This document shows, piece by piece, positions 26,097 to 35,498 of a DNA stretch of 39,988 nt (positions within the stretch are counted from its first letter, which is position 1; the number at the start of each line of letters is the position of its first letter). The stretch covers positions 1 to 39,988 of the forward strand of contig JAEEJK010000061.1 of assembly GCA_016281815.1 (NCBI GenBank), read 5' to 3'. This DNA comes from Prevotella sp. Its GTDB lineage: Bacteria > Bacteroidota > Bacteroidia > Bacteroidales > Bacteroidaceae. A program made the translations under genes and the position numbers. Below the pieces are notes generated by a model. That model saw nothing but the letters and a program-made list of their open reading frames with translations. It had not been told where the DNA came from and did no database searches.

Positions 26097-26180
26097 AAAT
26101 CCCTAGGAAATCCTAGGAGAACCTAGGAGAACCTAGAAAATCCTAGAAAAACCTAGAATTACCTAGGATTTCCTAGAAGC
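26081..26180. repeat. Decamer array, 10 x 10 bases (nCCTAGRAnn)
   Basis: Ten contiguous 10-base units share CCTAG at positions 2-6 (TCCTAGAAAT, CCCTAGAAAT, ACCTAGGAGA and so on), with the other positions variable. The array begins inside the coding end of the four-helix-bundle gene and supplies its last codons and TAG stop. Units ending in GG contain the palindrome CCTAGG. Confidence 0.95.
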
Positions 26181-26228
26181 CTCCTCCCCCCCAATAAACC
26201 GCAAAATAAAAAATCATCCCTCACCACA

Positions 26229-29200
26229 ATGAAAAAAACATATCTACTACTATTATCCGTCCTGCTGTATGCGGCCAATGCTTTCCCGCAGACGGATGTG
26301 ACAGACATCTACCTGACCAATCCAGGCTTTGATGACAGCAGTTCCTGGCAATTGGAAAACATGCCTTCTTTACAGGAGGCCAATTCTGCCGAAATAGCGG
26401 GATGGAAACTGACTGCCAGTGCTCCGTGGTCCTCGAGCGCTGCTTTCGGCTATGGAACGACAGGGCAGGTCAATGGAGCCAATGCGCCAACAGCCGGTCC
26501 CAGTGGAACTTCCTCCGGCGGAGCACTGGGCATCAGCACAGGTTGGGGTGGCAAAATCTGCTATGAGCAGCAAGTCTCTCTACCTGCCGGTAAATACCGC
26601 ATCTCCTATTCCGCGTACAACAACTATCAGTCGGCCACTCAGAGTTTCAATTTCATCGGCTTTGTAAATGACGCCGGCGAGGAGCATTACGGCATCATCA
26701 ACAACTTCCTTTACCAAACATGGATGGAGGATGAGATCTACCTGCACCTAAGCGAACCCACCAAGGGAAAAATCTGTGTGGGACTGGGGGCAGTTTCAGA
26801 TGGTTCAGGCAACAATGCCAAGGTCTTTATCGACCATATCAAGATAGAGGCTTACAATGCCGCTGTGTCGATGATGCCTGGAACGAGTTTCAGACTGAAG
26901 GAATGGGTAGGAAATACGGGTACGTATCAAAACACCTACCAGGAATACTATAAGGACAACCACTATACAGGATCCGTCATGCGGTTGGAATACGATGTGG
27001 ATGATGGAATTTACAGCGCGGATATCATCTTCCATGCCCACCAAGCGTGGATTGGCCAAGTGGTGCCCAACGGCACGCTCAACGCGTTCATCAAAGCCAA
27101 CAATATCACCAAACCCACTGAGGTTATCAATGACAAAGGCTTGGTTGCCTATGAGCCCAAGACCTATCACTTGGAGGACATCCAAGTAACAGATAAGAAA
27201 CTCATATTGGAGGTGGGCAATACCGCTGAAGGTGCCAACTGGCTCACAGTAACGACAAGTCGCATCTCTCAGATGACAACGCCTTATGTGAGTTATGGCG
27301 CATTTCAATTGCCCGAAACTCCTGTCACGCCTGATTTCTGGTATCAGGTGCCTGTGCCGATTGCTGGCGAATACCTGCTCTCCGTTGACGGTGAGGCGGT
27401 GGTTTCGTTTACCCAGGACCCTGCTGCCCTTGTGACCGATGAAATGAAAACCACAAAAGGCGGGGTGCTTGAACTGACTGCTGGGAATTTATACCTGAAA
27501 TCTTCGGCTGCAGTAAAAATTGCCCTCAATCCCAATTCTTACGGATACCAGATCGGTGCTGCCGCCACCAATGCCAAATATGTGCAGCCGGGCCAGACAG
27601 TCTCCTTCACTTTCAATGATCTGTCTACCAATGACCCCAATGCGGTGCTCAAAACAGATTTCAGCGGCGTCACCCTTTCAGGGAAGACTTTGGAGGTGAC
27701 AGAAGCGCCCAATGGATTCTCATTTGCAGTACCTGATCTGATGCCGCAAACCACCTATACGCTGGTGATCCCTGCCGGCGCCATCGGATATGAGGGGCAT
27801 GAAGCCAACACGGAACAGAAACTCTCTCTGACCACCATTCCTGTGTTCGATGGCACCTATTTCCTCCGCACCTATGACGGCCGTTATCTCGCCAGGGGCA
27901 ACAAATGGAATACACATGCCATCGTGGATGAATGGGGACTCCCTGTGGTCATCGCTACCGATGGCAGCAACAACACGACCATACAGTTTGCTGACAATGG
28001 ACTTTATCTCTATAACATAGAGGACGAAGCCTATACCGACTGGTCAACAGAAGAGGAGAAATCCACATGGCACTTCATCGCCAAGGGAAAGACCATCCTG
28101 CTGGCCAGTGCACAGCAGAACGATCTCTACGTGACCATCGACGGGGAAGGCAATCTAATCACCAACGGCTCTGGCTCTGATAATGGGGTAAGTGGGTGGA
28201 TGGTCGTTTCTCCTTCCGAGCATGAATCGGACATGCAGCAGATGCGCAAGGAGTGCGTAGCGCTGGCAGATGAGACCGACGGCCTCACGACGAAGACATA
28301 CCTCAAAGCCCAACCAACGCAGACGGCGGAGCAGTACCAGGGAACTGGTGAGGTGATGAGTGGTTCGTTCGACATCACGGTTCCTGGTATATACCGTTTC
28401 TCCATTCAGGCATTCCACCGCATGGCTTCCAACGATGTCGCCTATCCGTTGCACACCCAGAAAGCGGACAGTCCGCCTGTGTATCTCTATTTCGGTGATA
28501 CGAAGTTGCAACTGTGCAGTGTATATGAGCAACCGACAACGGCATCGACTGGGTTTGCCATCGATGGCAACAACTATCCCAACAATCAGACTGGGGCACT
28601 CACCGCATTCCAAGAGGGACTGTATCAGAATGTCATCTATGTACGCGTCGGGGCCGGCCAGGTGGGCACATGGCAGTACGGCATAAAAAATCAGGGAAAT
28701 CCGGGCAACAACGCTCACTGGACGTGCTACGCTCCCGACGGTATTGAGATCACACGCTATTATGACCCGGAGACCGATGGCCTCGATGCGGAGGATCAGG
28801 AGATAGCCGACCTGATTGAGAGCCTGAGAAAACTCGTGGGCGATGTCAACGACGATGGAAAACTCTCCGTGTCGGATGTCATGCAGATAGTGAATATGAT
28901 CCTGCACAACGCCCTTACCTGTGAGATGCCGTTGGCAGACATGAATGATGATGGCAAACTGACGGTGACAGATGTGCTTTATCTCGTCAATGTCATTTTT
29001 GAACATTATGAAAAGAGATATATCGATATGACGTACACCTATGCCCAACTGGATACATCGGTGGCGGCGGAGCAGTCGGCTGTGGAGAATGCCGAGGGGG
29101 CAGACTATATCCTCGGCAGTGCCACCTGCACACTTACCCATGAGGATGTCAGTTCCTATTACGACATCTCTGAATGGGTGACAACGTTGCAGGTGGAAGT

Positions 29201-30479
29201 TCCTTTTGACAATGTGGAGAGCGTGAGCATCTATGCGCCCGACCATACCGCCATTGCGGGTCCGATGACTATTGTGAGAAAAGGGGAGAATGTCACCTTC
29301 TCCTATCCACAGGGTGAAGCGGGCACTTATGCGTCCTCCATGCAGAGCGATGTGGTCACGGTGAGGGGCAACGGGATGAGCGCATACACCGTCTATCTCC
29401 TACCACAGACACTAAGTGAAGGGGTGCTCGTGACGGTGCATACGGCTGATGGAAAGTATTACAGCCAACTTTTTGACCAGATCAACGCAAAAGATGTCAA
29501 CACCTTGCAGTTCACTGTCACCCAACCGTCCAATCTGTGGATGAGCACCTTGCCGGGGAATGTCTATTTCAGCATGCTGTCCACACCTGGCGCCCATAAT
29601 GCATGCACGGGCGGTGTAAGCACTTCCGCCGCCAGATGCCAGAGTGAGGACCTGGCAGGACTCTTGGCCAACGGCGTGAGGGCTTTCGACCTCAGACCGC
29701 GTTATACCTCCAATTCTGTGGATGACATCACACTTGACAACCTTACCATCTATCATGGTTCGGTATCAACAGGTGTGAAATTCAAGGATGCCATCGACGT
29801 GCTCATCAACTTCGTCAGGAACAACCCCAGCGAGGCGGTGTCGGTCATCATGCAGAAAGAGGATTCTCATCTGATCTTTTCGCTCGATGATCAGAGCGAG
29901 ACATGGAGAGCAAGCATGAGGGAGTGCTTCTCGGATGCGTCGCGCAGTCCGTATATCATGCCTGATGTCAGAAATAATCACACACTGGATGATGTGCGGG
30001 GAAAGGTGTCCATCGTCAGCAAAAATCCATACGGTAATAGCAGCAACGGTTACCGGGATGTCGTCTACGGGGCCATCATCGAGAACTGGCCTGACGACAA
30101 CGTGGTGAACAATTTCTCCTGCAATATGACACTGGCAGGGAATTGGGTGGACTGCCAGGCAAGTGTGGAGGATGCCTACAACAGCAGCACCGACACCAAG
30201 AAATCGCAGATCAATGCCTCACTCCTTTTGGCCAGCAACAACACCAACCGTTCCCATTATGTATATACATTCCTCAGCCTCGCCAATTCCCCTGCTTCCT
30301 ATGCCGCGACTCTCAATCCGTGGACAGCAGAACAGATCGGCAACATCCCGGGGCCACTGGGGTATGTATATGCTGACTATCAGGGAAGTCAGAACAATGG
30401 TGGAAACAACCTCCTAAAAGCAATTGTTGAACAAAACGCAAAATATGTTTATCGGGGACAATCCCGAATCAACCCATGA
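26229..30479 (+). CDS. Secreted multi-domain protein with dockerin-like repeats and C-terminal PI-PLC domain
   Basis: A 1416-residue exported protein. Signal peptide about 1-20 (ending AANAFPQ). The N-terminal half reads as beta-sandwich, carbohydrate-binding-like and Ig-like modules (for example LTNPGFDDSSSWQ with LPAGKYRISYSAYNN; YFLRTYDGRYLARGNKW, a lectin-like start). Two dockerin-like motifs follow at about 870-930 (GDVNDDGKLSVSDVMQIVN; DMNDDGKLTVTDVLYLVN). Residues about 1105-1410 form a phosphatidylinositol-specific phospholipase C X-domain: H1123 in STPGAHNA, R and D in AFDLRPR, and H1176 in TIYHGS match the two catalytic histidines and their usual spacing. It would cleave inositol phospholipids or GPI-type anchors outside the cell. 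Its TGA overlaps the next ATG, coupling it to a glycyl radical enzyme, an unusual pairing. Confidence 0.87.
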   Translation: MKKTYLLLLSVLLYAANAFPQTDVTDIYLTNPGFDDSSSWQLENMPSLQEANSAEIAGWKLTASAPWSSSAAFGYGTTGQVNGANAPTAGPSGTSSGGALGISTGWGGKICYEQQVSLPAGKYRISYSAYNNYQSATQSFNFIGFVNDAGEEHYGIINNFLYQTWMEDEIYLHLSEPTKGKICVGLGAVSDGSGNNAKVFIDHIKIEAYNAAVSMMPGTSFRLKEWVGNTGTYQNTYQEYYKDNHYTGSVMRLEYDVDDGIYSADIIFHAHQAWIGQVVPNGTLNAFIKANNITKPTEVINDKGLVAYEPKTYHLEDIQVTDKKLILEVGNTAEGANWLTVTTSRISQMTTPYVSYGAFQLPETPVTPDFWYQVPVPIAGEYLLSVDGEAVVSFTQDPAALVTDEMKTTKGGVLELTAGNLYLKSSAAVKIALNPNSYGYQIGAAATNAKYVQPGQTVSFTFNDLSTNDPNAVLKTDFSGVTLSGKTLEVTEAPNGFSFAVPDLMPQTTYTLVIPAGAIGYEGHEANTEQKLSLTTIPVFDGTYFLRTYDGRYLARGNKWNTHAIVDEWGLPVVIATDGSNNTTIQFADNGLYLYNIEDEAYTDWSTEEEKSTWHFIAKGKTILLASAQQNDLYVTIDGEGNLITNGSGSDNGVSGWMVVSPSEHESDMQQMRKECVALADETDGLTTKTYLKAQPTQTAEQYQGTGEVMSGSFDITVPGIYRFSIQAFHRMASNDVAYPLHTQKADSPPVYLYFGDTKLQLCSVYEQPTTASTGFAIDGNNYPNNQTGALTAFQEGLYQNVIYVRVGAGQVGTWQYGIKNQGNPGNNAHWTCYAPDGIEITRYYDPETDGLDAEDQEIADLIESLRKLVGDVNDDGKLSVSDVMQIVNMILHNALTCEMPLADMNDDGKLTVTDVLYLVNVIFEHYEKRYIDMTYTYAQLDTSVAAEQSAVENAEGADYILGSATCTLTHEDVSSYYDISEWVTTLQVEVPFDNVESVSIYAPDHTAIAGPMTIVRKGENVTFSYPQGEAGTYASSMQSDVVTVRGNGMSAYTVYLLPQTLSEGVLVTVHTADGKYYSQLFDQINAKDVNTLQFTVTQPSNLWMSTLPGNVYFSMLSTPGAHNACTGGVSTSAARCQSEDLAGLLANGVRAFDLRPRYTSNSVDDITLDNLTIYHGSVSTGVKFKDAIDVLINFVRNNPSEAVSVIMQKEDSHLIFSLDDQSETWRASMRECFSDASRSPYIMPDVRNNHTLDDVRGKVSIVSKNPYGNSSNGYRDVVYGAIIENWPDDNVVNNFSCNMTLAGNWVDCQASVEDAYNSSTDTKKSQINASLLLASNNTNRSHYVYTFLSLANSPASYAATLNPWTAEQIGNIPGPLGYVYADYQGSQNNGGNNLLKAIVEQNAKYVYRGQSRINP

Positions 30480-32863
30480 AATATCCAGAAAACGACAAGG
30501 GCATGAATGCCCGCATCAGACGGCTGCGGGAGCAGAACATGCAGACGCCTACCACCCTGAGCATAGAGAGGGCACTCATCGAGACCGGTTTCTATAAAGA
30601 AAACTATGGCACCATGCCCATTGCCATGCTGAGGGCGAGAAATTTTTATGAGATCTGCAAGAAAAAGACCATCTATATCGGTGAGGATGAATTGATTGTG
30701 GGGGAGCGGGGACCAAAGCCCAAGGCGGTGCCGACATTCCCTGAACTCACCTGCCATTCCGTCGAGGACCTGCATACACTCAATGAACGGAAACTGCAGC
30801 CATACTTCATCAGTCAGGAGGACATCGACACCTATCAGCGGGAGGTCATCCCATATTGGAAGGGAAAGACGCAGCGGGAGCGCATTTTCTCCCATGTGTC
30901 AAAAGAATGGGAGGAGGCTTACCACGCGGGGGTGTTCACGGAGTTCATGGAACAACGGGCTGCCGGACATACCGCCATGGACGGCAAGATGTACCGCGAA
31001 GGACTGCTTGACGTGAAGGAGAGAATCCGGAAACAGATAGAGGCCTTGGATTTCATCTATGACCCTGAGGCTACCGACAAGCAGCAGGAACTGGAGGCGA
31101 TGGCGGTCTCTTGCGACGCTGCCATTCTCTTCGCGGAAAGGCATGCCCAGTTGGCGGAGAAGATGGCTGAGGTGGAAACCAATAAACAACGGAAACGGGA
31201 ATTGGAGAAGATCGCTGAGGTGTGCCATTGGGTGCCGGCTCATGCACCACGCGACCTGTGGGAGGCCATACAGATGTATTGGTTCGTGCATCTCGGCACC
31301 GTGACCGAACTCAACGGATGGGATTCCATGAATCCGGGACATATCGACCAACACCTTTTCCCGTTCTATCAAAAAGGACTGGCAGACGGGTCTCTTACAC
31401 GGGATGATGCCAAGGAACTCATCTCTTGCCTGTGGATCAAGTTCAACAACCAACCGGCTCCGCCAAAGGTGGGGGTGACGGCACTGGAGTCGGGCACCTA
31501 CAACGACTTCACCAATATCAATATCGGGGGAATCGACAAGAATGGTGCCAGTGGGGCCAATGAACTGTCATACCTCATCCTGGAGGTTCAGGAGGAACTC
31601 CATCAACTGCAGCCTGGACTGAGCATCCACATCGCAGGCAACACGCCTGATGATTTCCTGCTCGAGGGCATCAGGGTCATCCGGCAGGGCCATGGCTATC
31701 CGTCTGTATTTAACCCTGATGCTTACGTCCGAGAGATGATGCGTGCCGGGAAGACCGCTGAGGATGCGCGTGAGGGCGGATGCTCAGGATGTATCGAGGT
31801 GGGTGCCTTCGGCAAGGAGGCTTATCTCCTCACCGGCTATCTCAACACGCCCAAAATCCTGGAAATCACGCTCCATAATGGTGTCGACCCCGAGACAGGC
31901 AAAACACTCGGACTAAAAACGGGTGACCCGAGGACTTTTGCCTCGTTTGAACAACTCTATGAGGCTTGGCACCGGCAGATGACTTATTTCGTCAATCTGA
32001 AACTGTCGGTGAACAACTATATCGAACGGATGTTCTCGCTGTATGCTCCGGCCACCTTCCTCAGCCTCTTCATCGATGACTGCATCGAGAAGGGAAAGGA
32101 CTATTACAGCGGAGGGGCACGCTACAACACCACATATATCCAGTGTACGGGCTTGGGTACGCTCACCGATTGTTTCACGACTTTGAAAAAACATGTTTTT
32201 GAGGAGAAACGCTATTCGATGGACGAGATGCTGGCGGCTTTGGCTGACAATTTCGAAGGTCATGAGGTGATGAGACAGTATATACGCTACCATACGCCTT
32301 TCTTTGGCAATGATGACGAATATGCCGACAGCATCGCCGTGCGGATCTATGAGGATTTGGTAAAGGCGATCGAGGGAAGACCCAACACCCGGGGGGGAGA
32401 GACGCATCTCAACATGCTCAGCACCACCTGCCACAACTACTTCGGTTCGGTGTGCGGGGCGACGCCCAACGGACGGTTGGCTCATTTCGCCATCAGCGAT
32501 GGCACCTCGCCGGCACATGGCTCCGACAGCCACGGACCCACGGCAGTCATCAAGTCTTTGGGAAAACTCGACCAGACAAAGAGTGGGGGCACACTGCTAA
32601 ACGTGCGCCTCGTGCCTGCCTTGCTCCGGCGTGACGAGGATATGAGAAAACTGGCCAGCCTGATCCGCACCTATTTCAAGTTCGGCGGACACCATATCCA
32701 GTTCAATGTGGTGGACACGGCGACGCTCTTAGATGCCCAGCAGCATCCGGAGAACTACCGCGACCTCCTGGTGCGCGTGGCGGGATATTCCGACTACTTC
32801 AACGACATGACTGAGCAGTTGCAGAACGAAATCATTGCCCGGACACAGAACGAGGAGATGTAG
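30476..32863 (+). CDS. hypD: Glycyl radical enzyme, trans-4-hydroxyproline dehydratase type (HypD-like)
   Basis: A 795-residue oxygen-sensitive cytoplasmic enzyme. The thiyl-radical cysteine C439 and E441 lie in GCSGCIEVGAFGKEAY. The radical glycine G770 lies in VRVAGYSDYF near the C-terminus. FTEFMEQRAAGHT, WVPAHAPRD, KFNNQPAPPKVG and GGHHIQFNV follow the trans-4-hydroxy-L-proline dehydratase sequence closely as I recall it, and cysteine and glycine keep the same spacing. Such enzymes remove water from hydroxyproline to give pyrroline-5-carboxylate, which a ProC reductase (not in the window) turns into proline. A related dehydratase with another substrate, such as the D-hydroxyproline type, is possible; one residue before the radical cysteine motif differs (GCSGC rather than GTSGC). 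The start overlaps the PI-PLC stop; the activase follows directly. Confidence 0.88.
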   Translation: MKYPENDKGMNARIRRLREQNMQTPTTLSIERALIETGFYKENYGTMPIAMLRARNFYEICKKKTIYIGEDELIVGERGPKPKAVPTFPELTCHSVEDLHTLNERKLQPYFISQEDIDTYQREVIPYWKGKTQRERIFSHVSKEWEEAYHAGVFTEFMEQRAAGHTAMDGKMYREGLLDVKERIRKQIEALDFIYDPEATDKQQELEAMAVSCDAAILFAERHAQLAEKMAEVETNKQRKRELEKIAEVCHWVPAHAPRDLWEAIQMYWFVHLGTVTELNGWDSMNPGHIDQHLFPFYQKGLADGSLTRDDAKELISCLWIKFNNQPAPPKVGVTALESGTYNDFTNINIGGIDKNGASGANELSYLILEVQEELHQLQPGLSIHIAGNTPDDFLLEGIRVIRQGHGYPSVFNPDAYVREMMRAGKTAEDAREGGCSGCIEVGAFGKEAYLLTGYLNTPKILEITLHNGVDPETGKTLGLKTGDPRTFASFEQLYEAWHRQMTYFVNLKLSVNNYIERMFSLYAPATFLSLFIDDCIEKGKDYYSGGARYNTTYIQCTGLGTLTDCFTTLKKHVFEEKRYSMDEMLAALADNFEGHEVMRQYIRYHTPFFGNDDEYADSIAVRIYEDLVKAIEGRPNTRGGETHLNMLSTTCHNYFGSVCGATPNGRLAHFAISDGTSPAHGSDSHGPTAVIKSLGKLDQTKSGGTLLNVRLVPALLRRDEDMRKLASLIRTYFKFGGHHIQFNVVDTATLLDAQQHPENYRDLLVRVAGYSDYFNDMTEQLQNEIIARTQNEEM

Positions 32864-33787
32864 ATGGCTGCCACGGATACAACGCTGATTTTCGACATCA
32901 AACGCTATGCCATCAATGACGGACCTGGCATACGGACAACCATTTTTATGAAGGGTTGCCCGCTGAGATGTGTGTGGTGCCACAACCCGGAGTCCTGGTC
33001 GGTCCACCCACAGTTGCTCTACAAACAGGGCCGATGTATGGGATGCCTCGGTTGCATGGATGCCTGTCCGCACCAGGCACTGGAATGGGGGGACGACGGC
33101 ATCATCCGCAATGAGCAAAACTGCACGCTCTGCGGCAAATGTGCGGAACAGTGTCCCACCATGGCACTGGAGATATGCGGCAGGGAGTGGTCGATGGAGG
33201 CACTGATGGAGGAAATTGAAAAGGAACGCGATGTCATGATGGACAGCGGTGGTGGCGTGACGCTGTGCGGAGGCGAACCCCTGATGCATCCTTCATATAC
33301 CCTAACACTGCTCCGCGAACTCGGCAGGAGGGGATTCCACCGCACTGTGGACACCTCCCTCTATGCGGCTCAGCAGGTGGTCAGTGAAGTGGCGAAAGAG
33401 TGTGAACTGATGCTGGTTGACCTGAAACTGATGGACAGTGAGAAGCACCAACGGTTTACGGGCGTGTCCAACCAACTCATTCTCGACAACATCCGGTGGT
33501 TGGCAGAAAAGGACCATGATTTCTCCATACGCATACCCCTTATTGAGGGCATCAATGCCGATGAGGAGAATATCAGAAAAACAGGACTTTTCCTCAGGTC
33601 GTTGCCTGGGAAAAATCCTGTTGTGCATCTGTTGCCTTATCATGATGTGGGCAGGGACAAGCACCGCCGCATGGGCTCGGTATTCAACCCGGAGGGCATT
33701 TCCATGGCCGCTCCTTCCGATGATGCCCTGCAAAAATCTGCTTCTATCCTCTCCGCCCATGGCTTCCATGTCATCATCGGCGGATGA
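32864..33787 (+). CDS. hypE: Glycyl radical enzyme activase (radical SAM)
   Basis: A 307-residue radical SAM protein that makes the glycyl radical on the adjacent dehydratase. The N-terminus has IKRYAINDGPGIRTTIFMKG, then the S-adenosylmethionine cluster cysteines C32, C36 and C39 in GCPLRCVWCHN. A ferredoxin-like insertion follows with two 4Fe-4S motifs (CMGCLGCMDACP and CTLCGKCAEQCP), typical of activases outside the PflA group. GGGVTLCGGEPL and VDLKLMDSEKHQRFTG are further signatures. Its ATG follows the dehydratase TAG with no gap and in the same frame. The name HypE follows from the partner and is an inference. Confidence 0.9.
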   Translation: MAATDTTLIFDIKRYAINDGPGIRTTIFMKGCPLRCVWCHNPESWSVHPQLLYKQGRCMGCLGCMDACPHQALEWGDDGIIRNEQNCTLCGKCAEQCPTMALEICGREWSMEALMEEIEKERDVMMDSGGGVTLCGGEPLMHPSYTLTLLRELGRRGFHRTVDTSLYAAQQVVSEVAKECELMLVDLKLMDSEKHQRFTGVSNQLILDNIRWLAEKDHDFSIRIPLIEGINADEENIRKTGLFLRSLPGKNPVVHLLPYHDVGRDKHRRMGSVFNPEGISMAAPSDDALQKSASILSAHGFHVIIGG

Positions 33788-33820
33788 GGCAAGATCCTCT
33801 ATATCTCCAATTTGTCTATC

Positions 33821-35260
33821 TCATTTCTTGATGGCCTCTGCGATGATATCCGCCATCTTGCGCACTCCCTTATCATTGGGGTGGATGCCATCACCCTGCA
33901 CCTTGTCACCGTCTTCAGCGAAGAGGGTATGGAGGTCTATCACACTCAGCCCATATTCCTTGGCCACCTCCTGCTGGATGGGGATGATGCCATTGACGAT
34001 GACAGAGTCGTTGATGTTCCACGTTGACTTGAATGCCGGAATGGGCGTGCAGAGATAAATCTGCGGTTTGGTGGGCGCAGAGACCTTGGCCTTCTTGCCT
34101 TTTTTCTTGACTGGTGTGGCCAGACTGGGACAGAGTTGGGTGATCATCTGCTTCAGATCCTGCTTGAATTCTGAACCATACTGCCAGTTCTGTGGTTTGG
34201 AGTCATTGGTGCCCAGTTTGATGATGACGATGTCGGGGTTGAAAGCCAAGGCATCACGCCATGCCATCTCATTCATATAGGGGAAGTCGCCTTTGTTGAG
34301 CATGGTGCGAGCACTCACTCCGAAATTCTTCACCCAATAGTTGTCGCCAAGTTTTTGCTGCAAGAGGGCGGGATAACCATGCTGGGGTGCCATCTCTATG
34401 CCATGGCCGTCGGTGATGCTGTTGCCGATGCATGCCACACGGATAGCGTCGGTTTTCGGGGTTTTGAGGTGATTGAGCCAGTTGCCCAAATCCGACAGCA
34501 TCTGGTCATGGTATTTGAACCAGGGGCCGACACCGAAACCATGGTCACCGCTGGGATAGACATGCAGGGTACATTCGTTGCCGGCATTGCGCATGGCACT
34601 ATAGTAGGCGATGGCATTGGTGACAGGGGGAACCAGCCGGTCGTCATTGGCGGTGATGATGATGGCGGGAGGGGTCAGATGGCGCTTCACGGCATTCTGG
34701 GTGGAGTACTTCTTCACCAGTTCCGGATTCTTATGTCCTTCCTCTCCGAGGAAATTGATACAGGAATACTTGTGCGACACCCGCTCATCCATGGAGATGA
34801 CCGGATAGAACAGGATGGAGAAGTCAGGGCGCACTTCATAATCTGACATGGTGGAAATGACGGAGGCCAGGTGGCCGCCGGCGGAAAAGCCCATGATACC
34901 TACGTCACGGGGATTGATACCCCAGACAGCAGCGGAGTCACGGACAATACGGAACCCTTTCTCCACGTCACCGATGGGGATGCTGCGGTCGCCATTCGGC
35001 AGACGGTAGTTGACCACGAAATAGGCGATGCCTTGCTGGTTGAGCCAACCCGACCATTGTGTGCCTTCGTGGGTGTTGGAGAGCATCGAATACCCTCCGC
35101 CGGGAATGCCTACGATGGCCTTGCCGGATGGCTTGTCGGGCAGGAATGCCACCATCTGGGCATCTCCGCTCTCTGTGAGGTTGAGGGTGAATTGTCTCGA
35201 TGTCTGTGCCTGTGCGACCAATACGGTCAGCAGCAGGACGAAAGTAATGAATTTTTTCAT
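33821..35260 (-). CDS. Secreted bifunctional esterase: alpha/beta hydrolase plus SGNH hydrolase
   Basis: A 479-residue exported protein with two serine esterase domains. Signal peptide about 1-19. Domain one (about 22-265) is an alpha/beta hydrolase with the oxyanion loop GIPGGGYSML, nucleophile S126 in GFSAGGHL, an acid at D206 or D207 in TANDDRLVPP, and H240 in SGDHGFG. Domain two (about 272-479) is an SGNH/GDSL hydrolase with S281 in IGNSITDG, N352 in LGTND, and D457 and H460 in GDGIHPND. Both domains keep full catalytic sets. Two-domain acetylesterases of this kind in Prevotella and relatives remove acetyl groups from xylan or other hemicelluloses; that role is inferred. It converges with the activase gene across 33 bases without a visible terminator. 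Confidence 0.88.
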   Translation of the reverse strand: MKKFITFVLLLTVLVAQAQTSRQFTLNLTESGDAQMVAFLPDKPSGKAIVGIPGGGYSMLSNTHEGTQWSGWLNQQGIAYFVVNYRLPNGDRSIPIGDVEKGFRIVRDSAAVWGINPRDVGIMGFSAGGHLASVISTMSDYEVRPDFSILFYPVISMDERVSHKYSCINFLGEEGHKNPELVKKYSTQNAVKRHLTPPAIIITANDDRLVPPVTNAIAYYSAMRNAGNECTLHVYPSGDHGFGVGPWFKYHDQMLSDLGNWLNHLKTPKTDAIRVACIGNSITDGHGIEMAPQHGYPALLQQKLGDNYWVKNFGVSARTMLNKGDFPYMNEMAWRDALAFNPDIVIIKLGTNDSKPQNWQYGSEFKQDLKQMITQLCPSLATPVKKKGKKAKVSAPTKPQIYLCTPIPAFKSTWNINDSVIVNGIIPIQQEVAKEYGLSVIDLHTLFAEDGDKVQGDGIHPNDKGVRKMADIIAEAIKK

Positions 35261-35390
35261 GTTGATAATTTATGTGATTGAATGTCTTTTCCTCCTATGG
35301 TCAGTCCTCATCCGGAATATAGCGCGCTAAGGTACTCATTTATTTTCTAAATCAGAAAAACTCCCACAATTTTTTAATCCTCAACACCCA

Positions 35391-35439
35391 AAAGCCAACA
35401 GCCAACAGCCAACAGCCAATGGCCAAAGGCCAACAGCCA
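35391..35439. repeat. Heptamer array, 7 x 7 bases (ACAGCCA)
   Basis: Seven consecutive 7-base units ending in GCCA (AAAGCCA, ACAGCCA three times, ATGGCCA, AAGGCCA, ACAGCCA), followed by a decaying copy. It lies between the divergent esterase and NRPS genes, upstream of the NRPS promoter. Confidence 0.92.
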
Positions 35440-35498
35440 ATCTTCAATCGTTTAACAATCTTTATTACGAGGTGACGCTATATCCTACCGATTTGCCT

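Noticed and set aside
14457..32863. Genome-wide recoding of TAG as a sense codon, suggested by two genes with sequence continuing past TAG
   Set aside because: TAG also ends genes where reading on makes no sense: the esterase at 5528 (followed by a terminator), nqrC (TGA two codons later), the hydrolase at 17759 (another TAG two codons on), and the proteins at 19692 and 21558, where TAG falls right after the usual sorting tail.
30476..33787. Natural fusion of the glycyl radical enzyme and its activase
   Set aside because: The frames are in phase across TAG with no gap, but the dehydratase ends normally shortly after its radical glycine and the activase begins with its own ATG and standard N-terminus, so these are two proteins.
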